Shown here: positions 10,942 through 19,724 of the stretch, one piece after another | Layout: every line of letters begins with the position of its first letter | Numbering within the stretch: the first letter of the stretch is position 1 | Origin: a virus | DNA length: 25,310 nt | Virus record (IMG/VR): IMGVR_UViG_3300030333_003166 | Span: 1-25,310 of that record | Reading direction: 5' to 3' (one strand) | Position numbers and translations under genes: made by a program | The notes under the pieces: model-generated | Databases searched by the model: none | What the model was told of the DNA's origin: nothing | Seen by the model: only the letters and a program-made list of their open reading frames with translations

Positions 10942-11324
10942 GCATAGACAATGCTACACCGGAAGAATGGAATAGATTATCTCGTGGGCCAGATAAACCG
11001 GAGGATTGTTTAATGTCTGCACAATCAACTAAAACTATTACTGGATCTTTATATCATCCTTCGGACAGTTTGTTGGACAAACAAATGTTTCCAAAGGAAG
11101 AACCAAAAGACAATGTTAATCATCCACCACATTACAACAAAGGTGGACTTGAGGCGATTGATTATATTCAACAGCAACTTGGTGACGGGTTTGTGGACTA
11201 TATTGAAGGTAACGTAATTAAATACTTACACAGGTATAAGTACAAAAACGGGGCAGAGGATCTTAAAAAAGCCGAATGGTATTTAAAAAAATTAATAGAG
11301 GAGCATACATTTAATTATGGATAG
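10938..11324 (+). CDS. DUF3310 protein (T7 gp1.7-related)
   Basis: 128 aa. Residues about 58-120 carry the DUF3310 pattern: NVNHPPHYNKGGLEAIDYIQ, then EGNVIKYLHRYKYKNGAEDLKKAEWYLKKLI. T7 gp1.7, which has nucleotide kinase activity, is linked to this family, so a role in nucleotide metabolism fits the adjacent reductase; the activity here is unproven. The N-terminal 55 residues are polar and probably flexible. It overlaps the reductase start by eight bases. Confidence 0.85.
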   Translation: MSIDNATPEEWNRLSRGPDKPEDCLMSAQSTKTITGSLYHPSDSLLDKQMFPKEEPKDNVNHPPHYNKGGLEAIDYIQQQLGDGFVDYIEGNVIKYLHRYKYKNGAEDLKKAEWYLKKLIEEHTFNYG

Positions 11325-13185
11325 TTATCAACAGTACATACACAAGAGTCGCTATGCCCGATATCTGCCCACTGAAAACCGCAGGGAAACATGGGAAGAA
11401 ACCGTTGGCAGATACATGAATTTCTGGAAGAGTAGAGGCGTTAAGTTTAAGGCTAATGAAGCTGAAGAACTTGAGGAAGCTATCCTGGACATGGACATTA
11501 TGCCTTCCATGAGGGCGTTAATGACCGCTGGGGAAGCTCTGGACAGAGACAATGTAGCAGGGTTCAACTGCTCCTACATTACCATAGATAACCCTAGAGC
11601 CTTTGATGAAATGATGTACATCCTGATGTGTGGAACAGGAGTAGGTTTTAGTGTGGAACGTCAGTACATTAAGAAACTGCCGGAAATAGCGGAGGATTTC
11701 CATGACACCGACACTATCATACACGTTGCAGACTCAAAAATTGGATGGGCGAAATCGTACAGGGAATTGGTGTCGTTGCTGTATTCAGGTCAATTACCCA
11801 AATGGGACATCAGTGGAGTTAGACCTGCGGGTTCCGCACTCAAAACATTTGGAGGCAGAGCGTCTGGTCCTGAACCGCTTGTTGACTTGTTCAACTTTAC
11901 CGTGGGGGTATTTAAAGGAGCGGCTGGAAGAAAGCTTAACTCCCTTGAATGCCACGATATTTGCTGTAAAATTGCACAAGTCGTCGTGGTTGGTGGGGTC
12001 AGAAGGTCTGCACTAATTAGTTTAAGCAACTTGACTGACGATAGAATCCGTAGAGCTAAACACGGACAGTGGTGGGTTGATGAGCCACAGAGAGGTCTGT
12101 CCAATAACTCAGCCTGTTACACTGAAACGCCTGACTTTGGTGCGTTTATAAATGAATGGAGGAGTTTATATGAATCAAAATCCGGAGAAAGAGGAATCTT
12201 TAGCCGTATTGCAAGTCAGAAGCAAGCTGCAAGAAATGGTAGAAGAGATGCTGAAAGAGATTTCGGGACAAACCCCTGTTCGGAAATCATCCTCAGACCA
12301 AACCAATTTTGTAATCTTTCCGAAGTCGTTGTTAGACCGACAGATACATTTCAAAGTCTCCAACGAAAAGTACGAAATGCAACTATCCTTGGAACTCTCC
12401 AAGCTACCCTCACGGACTTTAGATACTTAAGGAAAGTCTGGGAGGACAACACTAAGGAAGAAGCATTACTGGGAGTGTCCCTGACGGGTATTCTGGACAG
12501 TTCTTTAATGAACTTAAGGAATAAAAACTTGCCTACTGTACTACAAGCACTTAGGGACGAAGCCATTAAAACTAATAAGGAATGGTCTAAGCGTCTAGGT
12601 ATTGCACAGTCTGCTGCTATAACGTGTGTTAAACCAAGTGGTACTGTGTCTCAGTTAGTGGACAGTGCCAGTGGTATTCACCCACGGTACAGTCAGTATT
12701 ACATCAGGAGAGTCAGGGCTGACATGAGAGATCCTTTGTGTAAAGTCCTGGAGGACGCTGGAGTGCCTTCTGAGGTGGACATAACGTCACCCTCTACCAA
12801 AGTATTCAGTTTCCCTAAAAAGTCCCCAAAGGACGCTGTGTTGGCTTCTGAGCAGAAAGCAAAGGATCAGTTAAAGTTATGGTCTATTTACCAGGAACAC
12901 TGGTGTGAACATAAGCCCAGCATTACCGTGTACTACAGGGACAATGAGTTCTTGGGTATCGGGGATTGGGTGTACAACAATTTTGATTCCGTCTCAGGTA
13001 TTTCATTTTTACCTTATTCGGATCACACCTATGAGCAAGCACCTTATGAGGAAATAACCAAGGACCAGTACAATAAAATGGTCAAGGGTTTTCCAAAGGA
13101 GTTTAATTGGGACATAGATGAGAGTCAGGACAATACTGAAGGAGCACAGACATTAGCCTGTGTTGGAGGAGCCTGTGAGCTATAG
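11317..13185 (+). CDS. nrdJ: adenosylcobalamin-dependent ribonucleotide reductase, class II monomeric
   Basis: 622 aa. It reduces ribonucleoside triphosphates to deoxy forms, using a radical made from adenosylcobalamin. Visible signatures: C85 in FNCSY (one of the active-site disulfide pair), C321 in NPCSEIILR (thiyl radical cysteine) followed by NQFCNLSEV, a VKPSGTVSQL strand, and the C-terminal redox pair C615/C620 in CVGGACEL. Length is somewhat below the bacterial monomeric enzymes. Class II needs no oxygen and no small subunit but depends on host B12. The Shine-Dalgarno of the next gene is written in the codons of the C-terminal GG motif. Confidence 0.93.
   Translation: MDSYQQYIHKSRYARYLPTENRRETWEETVGRYMNFWKSRGVKFKANEAEELEEAILDMDIMPSMRALMTAGEALDRDNVAGFNCSYITIDNPRAFDEMMYILMCGTGVGFSVERQYIKKLPEIAEDFHDTDTIIHVADSKIGWAKSYRELVSLLYSGQLPKWDISGVRPAGSALKTFGGRASGPEPLVDLFNFTVGVFKGAAGRKLNSLECHDICCKIAQVVVVGGVRRSALISLSNLTDDRIRRAKHGQWWVDEPQRGLSNNSACYTETPDFGAFINEWRSLYESKSGERGIFSRIASQKQAARNGRRDAERDFGTNPCSEIILRPNQFCNLSEVVVRPTDTFQSLQRKVRNATILGTLQATLTDFRYLRKVWEDNTKEEALLGVSLTGILDSSLMNLRNKNLPTVLQALRDEAIKTNKEWSKRLGIAQSAAITCVKPSGTVSQLVDSASGIHPRYSQYYIRRVRADMRDPLCKVLEDAGVPSEVDITSPSTKVFSFPKKSPKDAVLASEQKAKDQLKLWSIYQEHWCEHKPSITVYYRDNEFLGIGDWVYNNFDSVSGISFLPYSDHTYEQAPYEEITKDQYNKMVKGFPKEFNWDIDESQDNTEGAQTLACVGGACEL
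12170..12430 (+). other. nested +1-frame ORF inside nrdJ, probably not a gene
   Basis: 86 codons in +1 relative to nrdJ, with GGAGGAG (12158-12164) five bases before ATG 12170. The peptide is acidic and helical and matches no family known to me. The host frame around the radical cysteine is strongly conserved, and AT-poor GGAGGAG arises from its Trp-Arg-Ser codons, so this is likely fortuitous. Confidence 0.15.
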
Positions 13186-13561
13186 CGATAAAGTTTTAGA
13201 TCATTATGATAACCCTAGAAACGTAGGGAAACTTGATGAGAAGGACAAAGCTGTAGGAACTGGTATGGTTGGTGCACCTGCCTGTGGTGACGTAATGAAA
13301 CTACAGATCAAGGTGAATGACAGTGGGGTAATAGAGGATGCCAAGTTTAAAACTTATGGTTGTGGCTCCGCTATTGCCTCCAGTTCATTATTAACTGAGT
13401 GGGTTAAAGGTAAAAAACTTAGTGAGGCAGAGGACATTAAGAACTCTGAGATTGCACAGGAGCTTTCTTTACCACCCGTTAAAATTCATTGTAGTGTATT
13501 AGCTGAAGACGCTATTAAGGCGGCTGTGGCTGATCTCAGGAGGAAACAAAATGACACTTAA
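13175..13561 (+). CDS. iscU: IscU-type Fe-S cluster scaffold protein
   Basis: 128 aa from GTG 13175, which gives MSYSDKVLDHYDNPRNVG, the normal IscU N-terminus; GGAGG lies five bases upstream. All cluster ligands are present: C37 and D39 (GAPACGD), C63 (YGCGSAIASS), H105 and C106. The chaperone-recognition motif LPPVK (99-103), bound by HscA, is intact. IscU receives sulfur from IscS and iron and hands clusters to apo-proteins, so this would work with host IscS/HscAB. It overlaps nrdJ by 11 bases. The likely client within the phage is the Cys-cluster nuclease at 9366. Confidence 0.92.
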   Translation: MSYSDKVLDHYDNPRNVGKLDEKDKAVGTGMVGAPACGDVMKLQIKVNDSGVIEDAKFKTYGCGSAIASSSLLTEWVKGKKLSEAEDIKNSEIAQELSLPPVKIHCSVLAEDAIKAAVADLRRKQNDT

Positions 13562-13814
13562 GCAAATCACTGGCGGTAAGCCCTGCTTTAAGGAGGAAGT
13601 CATAGAGAACATAACCCAGACCTGTATGTACCAACTGGACAGGCATAGGTTGAACATCCAGGTACTAACGGAAAGCCCTAGTGGTACAGCGGATCATCCG
13701 TCAGTAGTGGAGTCAGTGGAATCTGAAGTTAAACAAATGGCTAAACTTATGGGTGTTATGGGAGCTATTAGTTATTTGAATAACGGAGGTATTATAGAGT
13801 TTGAACCTGAGTAG
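13551..13814 (+). CDS. hypothetical protein ending the plus-strand cluster (87 aa)
   Basis: Unknown function. AGGAGG (13538-13543) lies seven bases before the ATG, inside iscU (11-base overlap). The product has a helical N-terminal half (EEVIENITQTCMYQLDRH) and a second helix (VKQMAKLMGVMGAISYLNNGG). It is co-translated with iscU, so an accessory role is possible but not shown. Its stop codon touches the stop codon of the opposing gene. Confidence 0.7.
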   Translation: MTLKQITGGKPCFKEEVIENITQTCMYQLDRHRLNIQVLTESPSGTADHPSVVESVESEVKQMAKLMGVMGAISYLNNGGIIEFEPE

Positions 13815-15752
13815 TTAAACCATAGCTCTTGTTGTATTAGCCCTTCTTAATTTTTCAAAGGCTTCCGGATTAGCTTGTGCAAAACGCTCTAAGTTTCCAG
13901 ATTTTTCAAGTTTTGCCCAAGCTCTTTTTTGTTTACTTGTGTCTTTAGAATACGCTGTTTTATCATAAACAGTATCGTCTATAAAAAATCCAGGAGCAAC
14001 TTGATTAACAATACTGTCTAAAACAATTCCTAATTTTTTAGCTAGTTCTTCTCCTTCCGCTGTTATTTTTCCTTGCCTATCGTACAATGGACCTTTTAAT
14101 TTATCAGAAAAAGAAGGAAAAGAAGGCTCTTTAAAACGTAAAGACCAACCAGGATTTAAAATAAAGTCAACCATTTTATTACTTTTTCGTATTCCTACAA
14201 CATTAGTAACGGAATAAAAAGCTGCTGTTAATGCAGCACCTCTTTCTGCAACTTCTTCAGGTCTTTTTTTAACTCCTGTATTAGCAAGATTTTCAAATTG
14301 TTTTAACGCAGGAAGCATTTTTCTTAAAAATGCCATACGTTGTAAAGCCTCTTTTCTTGCTTTTTTATCAACCATATTTGCTACAGAGCGTTTAATTTCT
14401 GGATTTTCAAGTGCTCCTAAAATTACATCATAAGAAGTAATGTTATCAATAGTTTTGTCTCCTACTTTATCAATAATAGCTCTGTTTAAATCTTCAACAA
14501 TTTTATTTTTCTGAGAAAGAATCATGGCTTGGTCTAAAACTGGATTGGCTTTCCTCATTCGTTTTGTTAACTCAATAACTGCTTGTTGGTGTTTTTTACC
14601 TAATGCTCCTTGTGCTGGACTAGGTTGATATTTTCCTCCTTTAGTTGTGTCCTGTAACCAATCTCTAAACAACAAAAATTTTTCCGAATCACTTGGGCTT
14701 TGATCCCACAGTAATTTATATCTTTTATTGTTTAACATTTCGGTCATTTCTAATCTCAATAGAGGATGTTTACTAACCCAAGACCTAACACCCATCATAG
14801 GAGGAAATTTTTTCGCTGCTTCATATAATCCATTAGCATCGGAAACAGAACTATCTATATCTTTTATTAACTCATTTAAAAATACATCCACTTGTTCTCT
14901 ATTGGACATAGCAGTTTCAGTTAATTTGTTTTTATTTTTTGCTAGTGCAATATTAGCTGCTTCATCCGCTAACATTTTAGGATGTCCAGTAGGGTACAAA
15001 GGATTTCCTGAAGCGGTTGCTGGAGTTAGTTGTAATCCACCTTCTACAGCTTCCCTTCCTTTTTCGTACATAGCTTCAGTTACTTCAGGTCTAGGTACAG
15101 AATCAGGACCACCACCCTCAAATACATCAATTCCTGCCCGATTACCTTTTAGTTTATCCCACAGTCTTCCAACCGCAGGAAAAATTCCCGACAAAACTGT
15201 TCCTGTTCCACCACCTATAAGTGCGTCTGTGCCTCGTTTTACTCGACTCATAACCAGATCAGGATTTTCTTGGTATCTAAAATAACCAGAAACCGTTCCA
15301 CTTGCTCCTGAAATTCCCATAGTTGCTGGAATACTTTTACCTCTTGACAGTATTGTTTCAACGGATATAGGTATTAATTCAGCTACTAAGTCCCTAAAAA
15401 TTTGTTCCGTTGTTGTAGGATCTACTAAATGTTCAGTTTCCATTTGATTTACTTTATTAGTAAAATCAACTGTACTGTTTTCAGGAAGTTTTCCTGCTCT
15501 TTCCAATTCCGATATAAGGGCTTGAACGGGTCCGGCAACCATCCTAAGACCTCCAGCAGTAATAACATCAGTCCAATGATTTTGATTTTCACTAACGTCC
15601 TTAATGTTTTCTTCTTGCATCTCATCAAAAAAATCTATCAGTTCAGGAGACGCTTTGTTAGACTCAGAAGCATCATCTAAATTAACACTGTCTGGATCAG
15701 CTAATGGCGGTGCGTCTTCAAAAAGATCGTATGTTAAAGGAGTGGTAGCCAT
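13815..15752 (-). CDS. large helical protein, probable internal virion (ejection) protein
   Basis: 645 aa. I use ATG at 15752, with AAGGA just upstream and the preceding stop one base away; a TTG at 15776 would extend into the previous gene. Mostly helical and charged, with a Gly-rich segment around residues 140-190 (GISGASGTVSG; IGGGTGTVLSG) and LTPATASGNPLYPTG, similar in style to phage proteins injected with the DNA. No enzyme motif is seen. As the last gene of the tail block next to two similar large proteins, it occupies the position of ejection proteins in podoviruses. Confidence 0.65.
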   Translation of the reverse strand: MATTPLTYDLFEDAPPLADPDSVNLDDASESNKASPELIDFFDEMQEENIKDVSENQNHWTDVITAGGLRMVAGPVQALISELERAGKLPENSTVDFTNKVNQMETEHLVDPTTTEQIFRDLVAELIPISVETILSRGKSIPATMGISGASGTVSGYFRYQENPDLVMSRVKRGTDALIGGGTGTVLSGIFPAVGRLWDKLKGNRAGIDVFEGGGPDSVPRPEVTEAMYEKGREAVEGGLQLTPATASGNPLYPTGHPKMLADEAANIALAKNKNKLTETAMSNREQVDVFLNELIKDIDSSVSDANGLYEAAKKFPPMMGVRSWVSKHPLLRLEMTEMLNNKRYKLLWDQSPSDSEKFLLFRDWLQDTTKGGKYQPSPAQGALGKKHQQAVIELTKRMRKANPVLDQAMILSQKNKIVEDLNRAIIDKVGDKTIDNITSYDVILGALENPEIKRSVANMVDKKARKEALQRMAFLRKMLPALKQFENLANTGVKKRPEEVAERGAALTAAFYSVTNVVGIRKSNKMVDFILNPGWSLRFKEPSFPSFSDKLKGPLYDRQGKITAEGEELAKKLGIVLDSIVNQVAPGFFIDDTVYDKTAYSKDTSKQKRAWAKLEKSGNLERFAQANPEAFEKLRRANTTRAMV

Positions 15753-15753
15753 T

Positions 15754-17103
15754 TTAATTTCCTTGTTGCTTTGCAATAATTTTTAGATTTTTGTTAGAAA
15801 ACCTTTCTCTAGTCCAGTTTTTAAACGATAATTTTGTTGTTCCCTTTTTTCTTCCGTCTAACCAAATATCTTTTAAATCGTAGTAAGATACTATTTTAGT
15901 TGCTCCACCTTTTAATGACGCAACGTATGAAATTCTGTCATTCCAAAAATCTCTATTTATTTTGTCATCGTCTAAACTAATATTATCAGATAGAATTTTA
16001 GTTATTAATTGAGTTTGTTCAGGACTCATGTTTTGTACATCAAAACCATCAAAAAATTGAAATGTTTTTCTACTTCTGCCAAATAATTTCTTTGCTTCAG
16101 AATATCGTTTTTTAGCAGTTTCTTTTGAATTAGGACCAAATTCTGATGCAATGCTTCTTGCTTCGTTTATCATAGCTAATTTAGCAGCAGTTAAATTTCG
16201 TAATTTTGTTACTACTATCTTATAACCGTCTGGTTCCAAAAGTATATTTGGTACACTTTTCATAAACTCTTGAAATTCTCTATCTGAAATGGCTCCTTTA
16301 GTAGCTTCAAACCGTTCCTTTACAAAATTCATAGTTAATCTTCTAGCTTCATCAGCACCAATAGAAGTATCTTCTAATTTTCTTCTTGCTGTATCAGTTT
16401 CTGAAACACCTAAAGCGTTCATTAACCCTATTCCAAACTTAGCTAAAGGCACATTTACTGCTGCTGATGCACCAAAAATTGTCGGATTTTCTGTTACCAA
16501 ATCTAAAGCATCTCTAGTGGATAATAATGTTGTTTCTAAAGCATCGTAATTTTCAGCAGATAATTGTTCTGAAACAAAAGCTACGTCTGCTTTTGCTGCT
16601 GATTCTCCAAATTGTTTATCGTACGCACTTTCCGTTAATCCTTCAGGGTTGTTGTGTATTGTTACGCCTGATTTTTTTTCAACATGCCATTTTACTCCTG
16701 GCCCATATACTTCCTCAACAGTTTGTCCTTTAGAATTTACATATTGACCATCGCCTCTAGGTTGAAATGCAACTGGACCAATCTTCTTTCCATTTTTAAT
16801 AATTATTATATTTTCAGCTTTTCCTAGTTTCCTAAAATCACTTGACTTTTGAGTAAAGTCTTTTAAAGCCTCAGGACTTAGCATTTCCAATAAAGATTGG
16901 TTAGGAGTGGTAGTAATAGGAAGATTTTGTACCAGTTTTCCATACGCATTTGCAGACGCAATGGCTTCCTTTTTTTCTCTTTCCTCTTGACGGGCTTGCT
17001 TCATGGAAGGCATAATTTGTCCAAACGCTTGAGCAGCTAATCTAGCTGTAGGGTCTAAACTTAGTTGTGATAATAATCCTGGGTTTATTCTAGTAGCTGC
17101 CAT
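15754..17103 (-). CDS. helical structural protein, probable internal virion protein
   Basis: 449 aa, starting after AGGAG at good spacing. Residues 1-60 are Ala-rich and helical (LAAQAFGQIMPSMKQARQEEREKKEA), a coiled-coil-like start; the middle has repeated long helices (ARRLTMNFVKERFEATKGAISDREFQEF). No cysteine-rich, signal or catalytic motif. Together with its neighbours it forms a three-gene set expected for the inner core or DNA-ejection channel. Exact homology was not established. Confidence 0.65.
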   Translation of the reverse strand: MAATRINPGLLSQLSLDPTARLAAQAFGQIMPSMKQARQEEREKKEAIASANAYGKLVQNLPITTTPNQSLLEMLSPEALKDFTQKSSDFRKLGKAENIIIIKNGKKIGPVAFQPRGDGQYVNSKGQTVEEVYGPGVKWHVEKKSGVTIHNNPEGLTESAYDKQFGESAAKADVAFVSEQLSAENYDALETTLLSTRDALDLVTENPTIFGASAAVNVPLAKFGIGLMNALGVSETDTARRKLEDTSIGADEARRLTMNFVKERFEATKGAISDREFQEFMKSVPNILLEPDGYKIVVTKLRNLTAAKLAMINEARSIASEFGPNSKETAKKRYSEAKKLFGRSRKTFQFFDGFDVQNMSPEQTQLITKILSDNISLDDDKINRDFWNDRISYVASLKGGATKIVSYYDLKDIWLDGRKKGTTKLSFKNWTRERFSNKNLKIIAKQQGN

Positions 17104-17116
17104 TATATTCTCCTAT

Positions 17117-17953
17117 TTACAAATTTAACCAACCGTCATTACCAAATGCTGAACTTGTTGCACCACCTAACAAACCGGAACTAATTGAACCAATCAAATT
17201 AGCTATAGCTTGTCTAGCGGCTAGTTCAGTTTCCAAAGGAGTCATTTGGGCATCAGCCATATATTCAGCACCTTGAAGCTGTCCAGTTTGTGCTATGTTC
17301 TTTAAATTAACCGCAGGATTTAACATAGTTAATAAACCAGCTTGAGGTAATTGCATATTCTTCATGTACACAGAACCTAAGTTAGCCTGTTGTAACTGGT
17401 CTTGTCTAGCTTGCGTAATAGCGTCAACAGCGGCTTGGTTTTTAGCTTCCTGTATAGCTTGTTCCATTGCTAATTGTTCTGGAGTTCCACCAAACATGGA
17501 CGTTCTGACTCCTAATCTTCCTTGGTTAGCCAGTTGTTCCTGAAGTTCCATTCTTGCTCTTTCTTCTTCAGGTCTTTGTACTGCTCTAAGTGTTTCATAT
17601 AAAGCAGCTTGTCTATCGTCCAGATTTAACATACCTCTGTCAAAAAAGGTTTGTGCACCTGTTCCTAAAGAATCCTGAAGTGCCTGTTGTTCATCGCTTA
17701 AAGCTAAAGTTAATCCACCTTCAGGAGTTCCTGTGACTGTACCTAAACCGGAGGAAGTAACTGTAAAAGGTTTAAATTGAGAAGCTGCTGAAGCAATATC
17801 GCCTATTTCATAAGCTCCTTTTAAATCTCCTTGTGGTGTACTGTAACCGTACCCTGTTTTACCACCTAAGTCTTCAAATTTTCTTTTAGCATAATCAATA
17901 CCAGCAATGCCAGCAGCACCCGTACCTAAACCAAATAATGTGTCCCATCCCAT
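17117..17953 (-). CDS. structural protein, probable ejection or internal core protein
   Basis: 278 aa. It begins with a Gly/Ala-rich hydrophobic stretch (LFGLGTGAAGIAGIDYAK) and ends with another (AIANLIGSISSGLLGGATSSAFG), both able to insert in membranes. The centre is a long Gln/Ala-rich helix (ELQEQLANQGRLG...EQAIQEAKNQAAVDAITQARQDQLQQ). Such a layout is common in small ejected proteins of podoviruses. ATG overlaps the previous stop by one base (TGATG), so the two are coupled. Confidence 0.65.
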   Translation of the reverse strand: MGWDTLFGLGTGAAGIAGIDYAKRKFEDLGGKTGYGYSTPQGDLKGAYEIGDIASAASQFKPFTVTSSGLGTVTGTPEGGLTLALSDEQQALQDSLGTGAQTFFDRGMLNLDDRQAALYETLRAVQRPEEERARMELQEQLANQGRLGVRTSMFGGTPEQLAMEQAIQEAKNQAAVDAITQARQDQLQQANLGSVYMKNMQLPQAGLLTMLNPAVNLKNIAQTGQLQGAEYMADAQMTPLETELAARQAIANLIGSISSGLLGGATSSAFGNDGWLNL

Positions 17954-18186
17954 CAGTAAGTCCCTCCTTCAATAGCCCCTGCCGTGAGGGTTCCTGATAC
18001 ATTGACGGTAGTTGCCGTTACCGTTCCTGTTAACGTAGGACTAGCTGAATCCGCTTTAGTGGCAACAGCGGTTGCTATATTGTCAAATTCAGTGTCAATT
18101 TCTGCACCTTTAACAATTTTAGCAGCGTTACCGGATGCCAGAGAATCCTTAACAAGAAAATTTGTTGTCTTTGTGTAGTTACTCAT
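17953..18186 (-). CDS. small fibre-like virion protein (77 aa)
   Basis: The first 40 residues (FLVKDSLASGNAAKIVKGAEIDTEFDNIATAVATKAD) and the Thr/Val-rich tail (LTGTVTATTVNVSGTLTAGAIEGG) read as a short trimerising stem followed by beta repeats, like a trimmed head- or tail-fibre protein. Such sequences are frequent in marine podoviruses next to tail genes. It overlaps the upstream gene by ATGA and the downstream one by TGATG. Confidence 0.7.
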   Translation of the reverse strand: MSNYTKTTNFLVKDSLASGNAAKIVKGAEIDTEFDNIATAVATKADSASPTLTGTVTATTVNVSGTLTAGAIEGGTY

Positions 18187-19724
18187 GTCATTCTACCTAT
18201 CAATGCTTTAACATTCATTTGTTGTAAAGAGAGGGCATTATCATTAATAATTGCCTCTACTCCTACCTTAACTGATTTACCTTGTCCTGTGGTCTTAACA
18301 AAATCATCCGCAATAATAATACCACTGGAATATTCCGCAGCCGTATTGTATTCCGATACGTTGTACTCCGCTAAACTAACGTCAGCTATAGTAAACGATT
18401 GTTGGCTAAAGGCGTTTGAAAAATCATAAGCCCAGTTAGCTGTAGCGGTTACGTTTTGACCACCGACCATAATCAGGTTTATTTCCTTTAGTATCTTAAG
18501 TCTTGAAGGATCACCAAAGGATAATTCATTACTAAAATACCTCATGTGATACGTTGTTTCCGTACCGTCTATATATCCATCATATTCCGTTATACCTGCG
18601 GAACCTCCAAAATACAAAGTTCCGTCTATAGTTCTTAGTCCGTTTAACACTGTAGTGCTAGACCATGTTGTTGCCCTATGTGACCCGTTTTCCAATTTTC
18701 CCTTCATGTCAAAACAATAAATTAAATCACTGGTAGGAAAAATTAGTAAATAAATGGATTCTTCAGGACTAAATACTGCTTTAATTTTCTTTTTGTCCGA
18801 CTCTAGTGAAATATAGTATACAACGTCATCAGTAACAGTACCGGACACCGTATTAATAGGCATGGACTTTTCCTGTATAGTCCTTCCTAAACTCACTACT
18901 CCTGAACTGGATAAAAACAGTAAATCTGATCCAGTGGACTGCACACTGTCCCTACTTAAACATCCTACACCACTTATAGTGTCCAACAGGGACATGCTGG
19001 AGGGTGTTGTAGCTCCCTGATATATAATAATGGAATGTTTACCTAAAATAACTAAATAACCGTTCCATGCAGCTAGAGCTACTATTTCATCGTATCCATC
19101 AGGCCATACATTTGCTACATTAATAGAACCTGATGAACCTCCTGTCCACTTATGTCCACCTAATAAATCAGACCAGTACACTGTAGACTTATCAGCAGCA
19201 AAGTCAGCTACCCATAGTCTACCATAAGCACCTATAGCTTCATTAGCCTGTGGAGGTGTCCCTGCTGCACTGGTTACTGCTGACATCTTTTGTAAGCCAG
19301 CGGAGTTAGAGTAGACTAAAGGCTCATAACCTTGTTGAAAAAAGTAAGCACTACTATTAAAGTTTACAATCTTCCAGTTATTAGCTGATACTGTATAACT
19401 TGTGGGTAAAGTCACTTCAGTCAACACTGTATTAGTGGACGTACCTTTAAATATTTTATTGTTACCACCACCAAAAATAAGGTTATTTCCTCCAGAGTCC
19501 AAAAATTCTCCTAAAGACTCAAGACCTGCACTGGAACCTAAAGGAGTTAAACTAGCTGTAACTGTTTTAATTCCTTTTCTAGCACCAATACGACCATATT
19601 TGTCAATAATACAATTTTCTGCTACTGAAGCAAAAGCAAAGTCATCATTAACAGGAGAATCCTGTGTGTTGACTCCTTTAAAACCTGGAGCCGTAATTGC
19701 TAAGTTTTGTAATTCTTGGGCCAT
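18183..19724 (-). CDS. tail nozzle-like structural protein (513 aa)
   Basis: ATG at 19724 overlaps the previous stop (TAATG); a TTG at 19739 is rejected. The protein is almost all beta, starting APGFKGVNTQDSPVNDDFAFASVAENCIIDKYGRIGARKG, then repeated strand-turn units (LIFGGGNNKIFKG, YGRLWVADF, WNGYLVILGKHSIIIYQG), which suggests a beta-propeller. This N-terminus is typical of podovirus tail nozzle/stabilisation proteins (positional counterparts of T7 gp12 and P22 gp10). It follows the adaptor-like gene, as in those phages. Confidence 0.7.
   Translation of the reverse strand: MAQELQNLAITAPGFKGVNTQDSPVNDDFAFASVAENCIIDKYGRIGARKGIKTVTASLTPLGSSAGLESLGEFLDSGGNNLIFGGGNNKIFKGTSTNTVLTEVTLPTSYTVSANNWKIVNFNSSAYFFQQGYEPLVYSNSAGLQKMSAVTSAAGTPPQANEAIGAYGRLWVADFAADKSTVYWSDLLGGHKWTGGSSGSINVANVWPDGYDEIVALAAWNGYLVILGKHSIIIYQGATTPSSMSLLDTISGVGCLSRDSVQSTGSDLLFLSSSGVVSLGRTIQEKSMPINTVSGTVTDDVVYYISLESDKKKIKAVFSPEESIYLLIFPTSDLIYCFDMKGKLENGSHRATTWSSTTVLNGLRTIDGTLYFGGSAGITEYDGYIDGTETTYHMRYFSNELSFGDPSRLKILKEINLIMVGGQNVTATANWAYDFSNAFSQQSFTIADVSLAEYNVSEYNTAAEYSSGIIIADDFVKTTGQGKSVKVGVEAIINDNALSLQQMNVKALIGRMT

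Noticed and set aside
11702-12016. Plus-strand ORF of 104 codons within nrdJ in another frame
   Set aside because: No Shine-Dalgarno and no recognisable product; the nrdJ frame is strongly conserved through here.
13771-13784. GTTATT-TG-AATAAC inverted repeat as a terminator for the plus strand
   Set aside because: The stem is short and AT-rich with a two-base loop and no T-run after it, and it lies in coding sequence.
14728-15285. 185-codon plus-strand ORF opposite the 645-aa gene
   Set aside because: Antisense shadow of a low-GC gene: Ser/Pro-rich, with no start signal, and contrary to the direction of the block.
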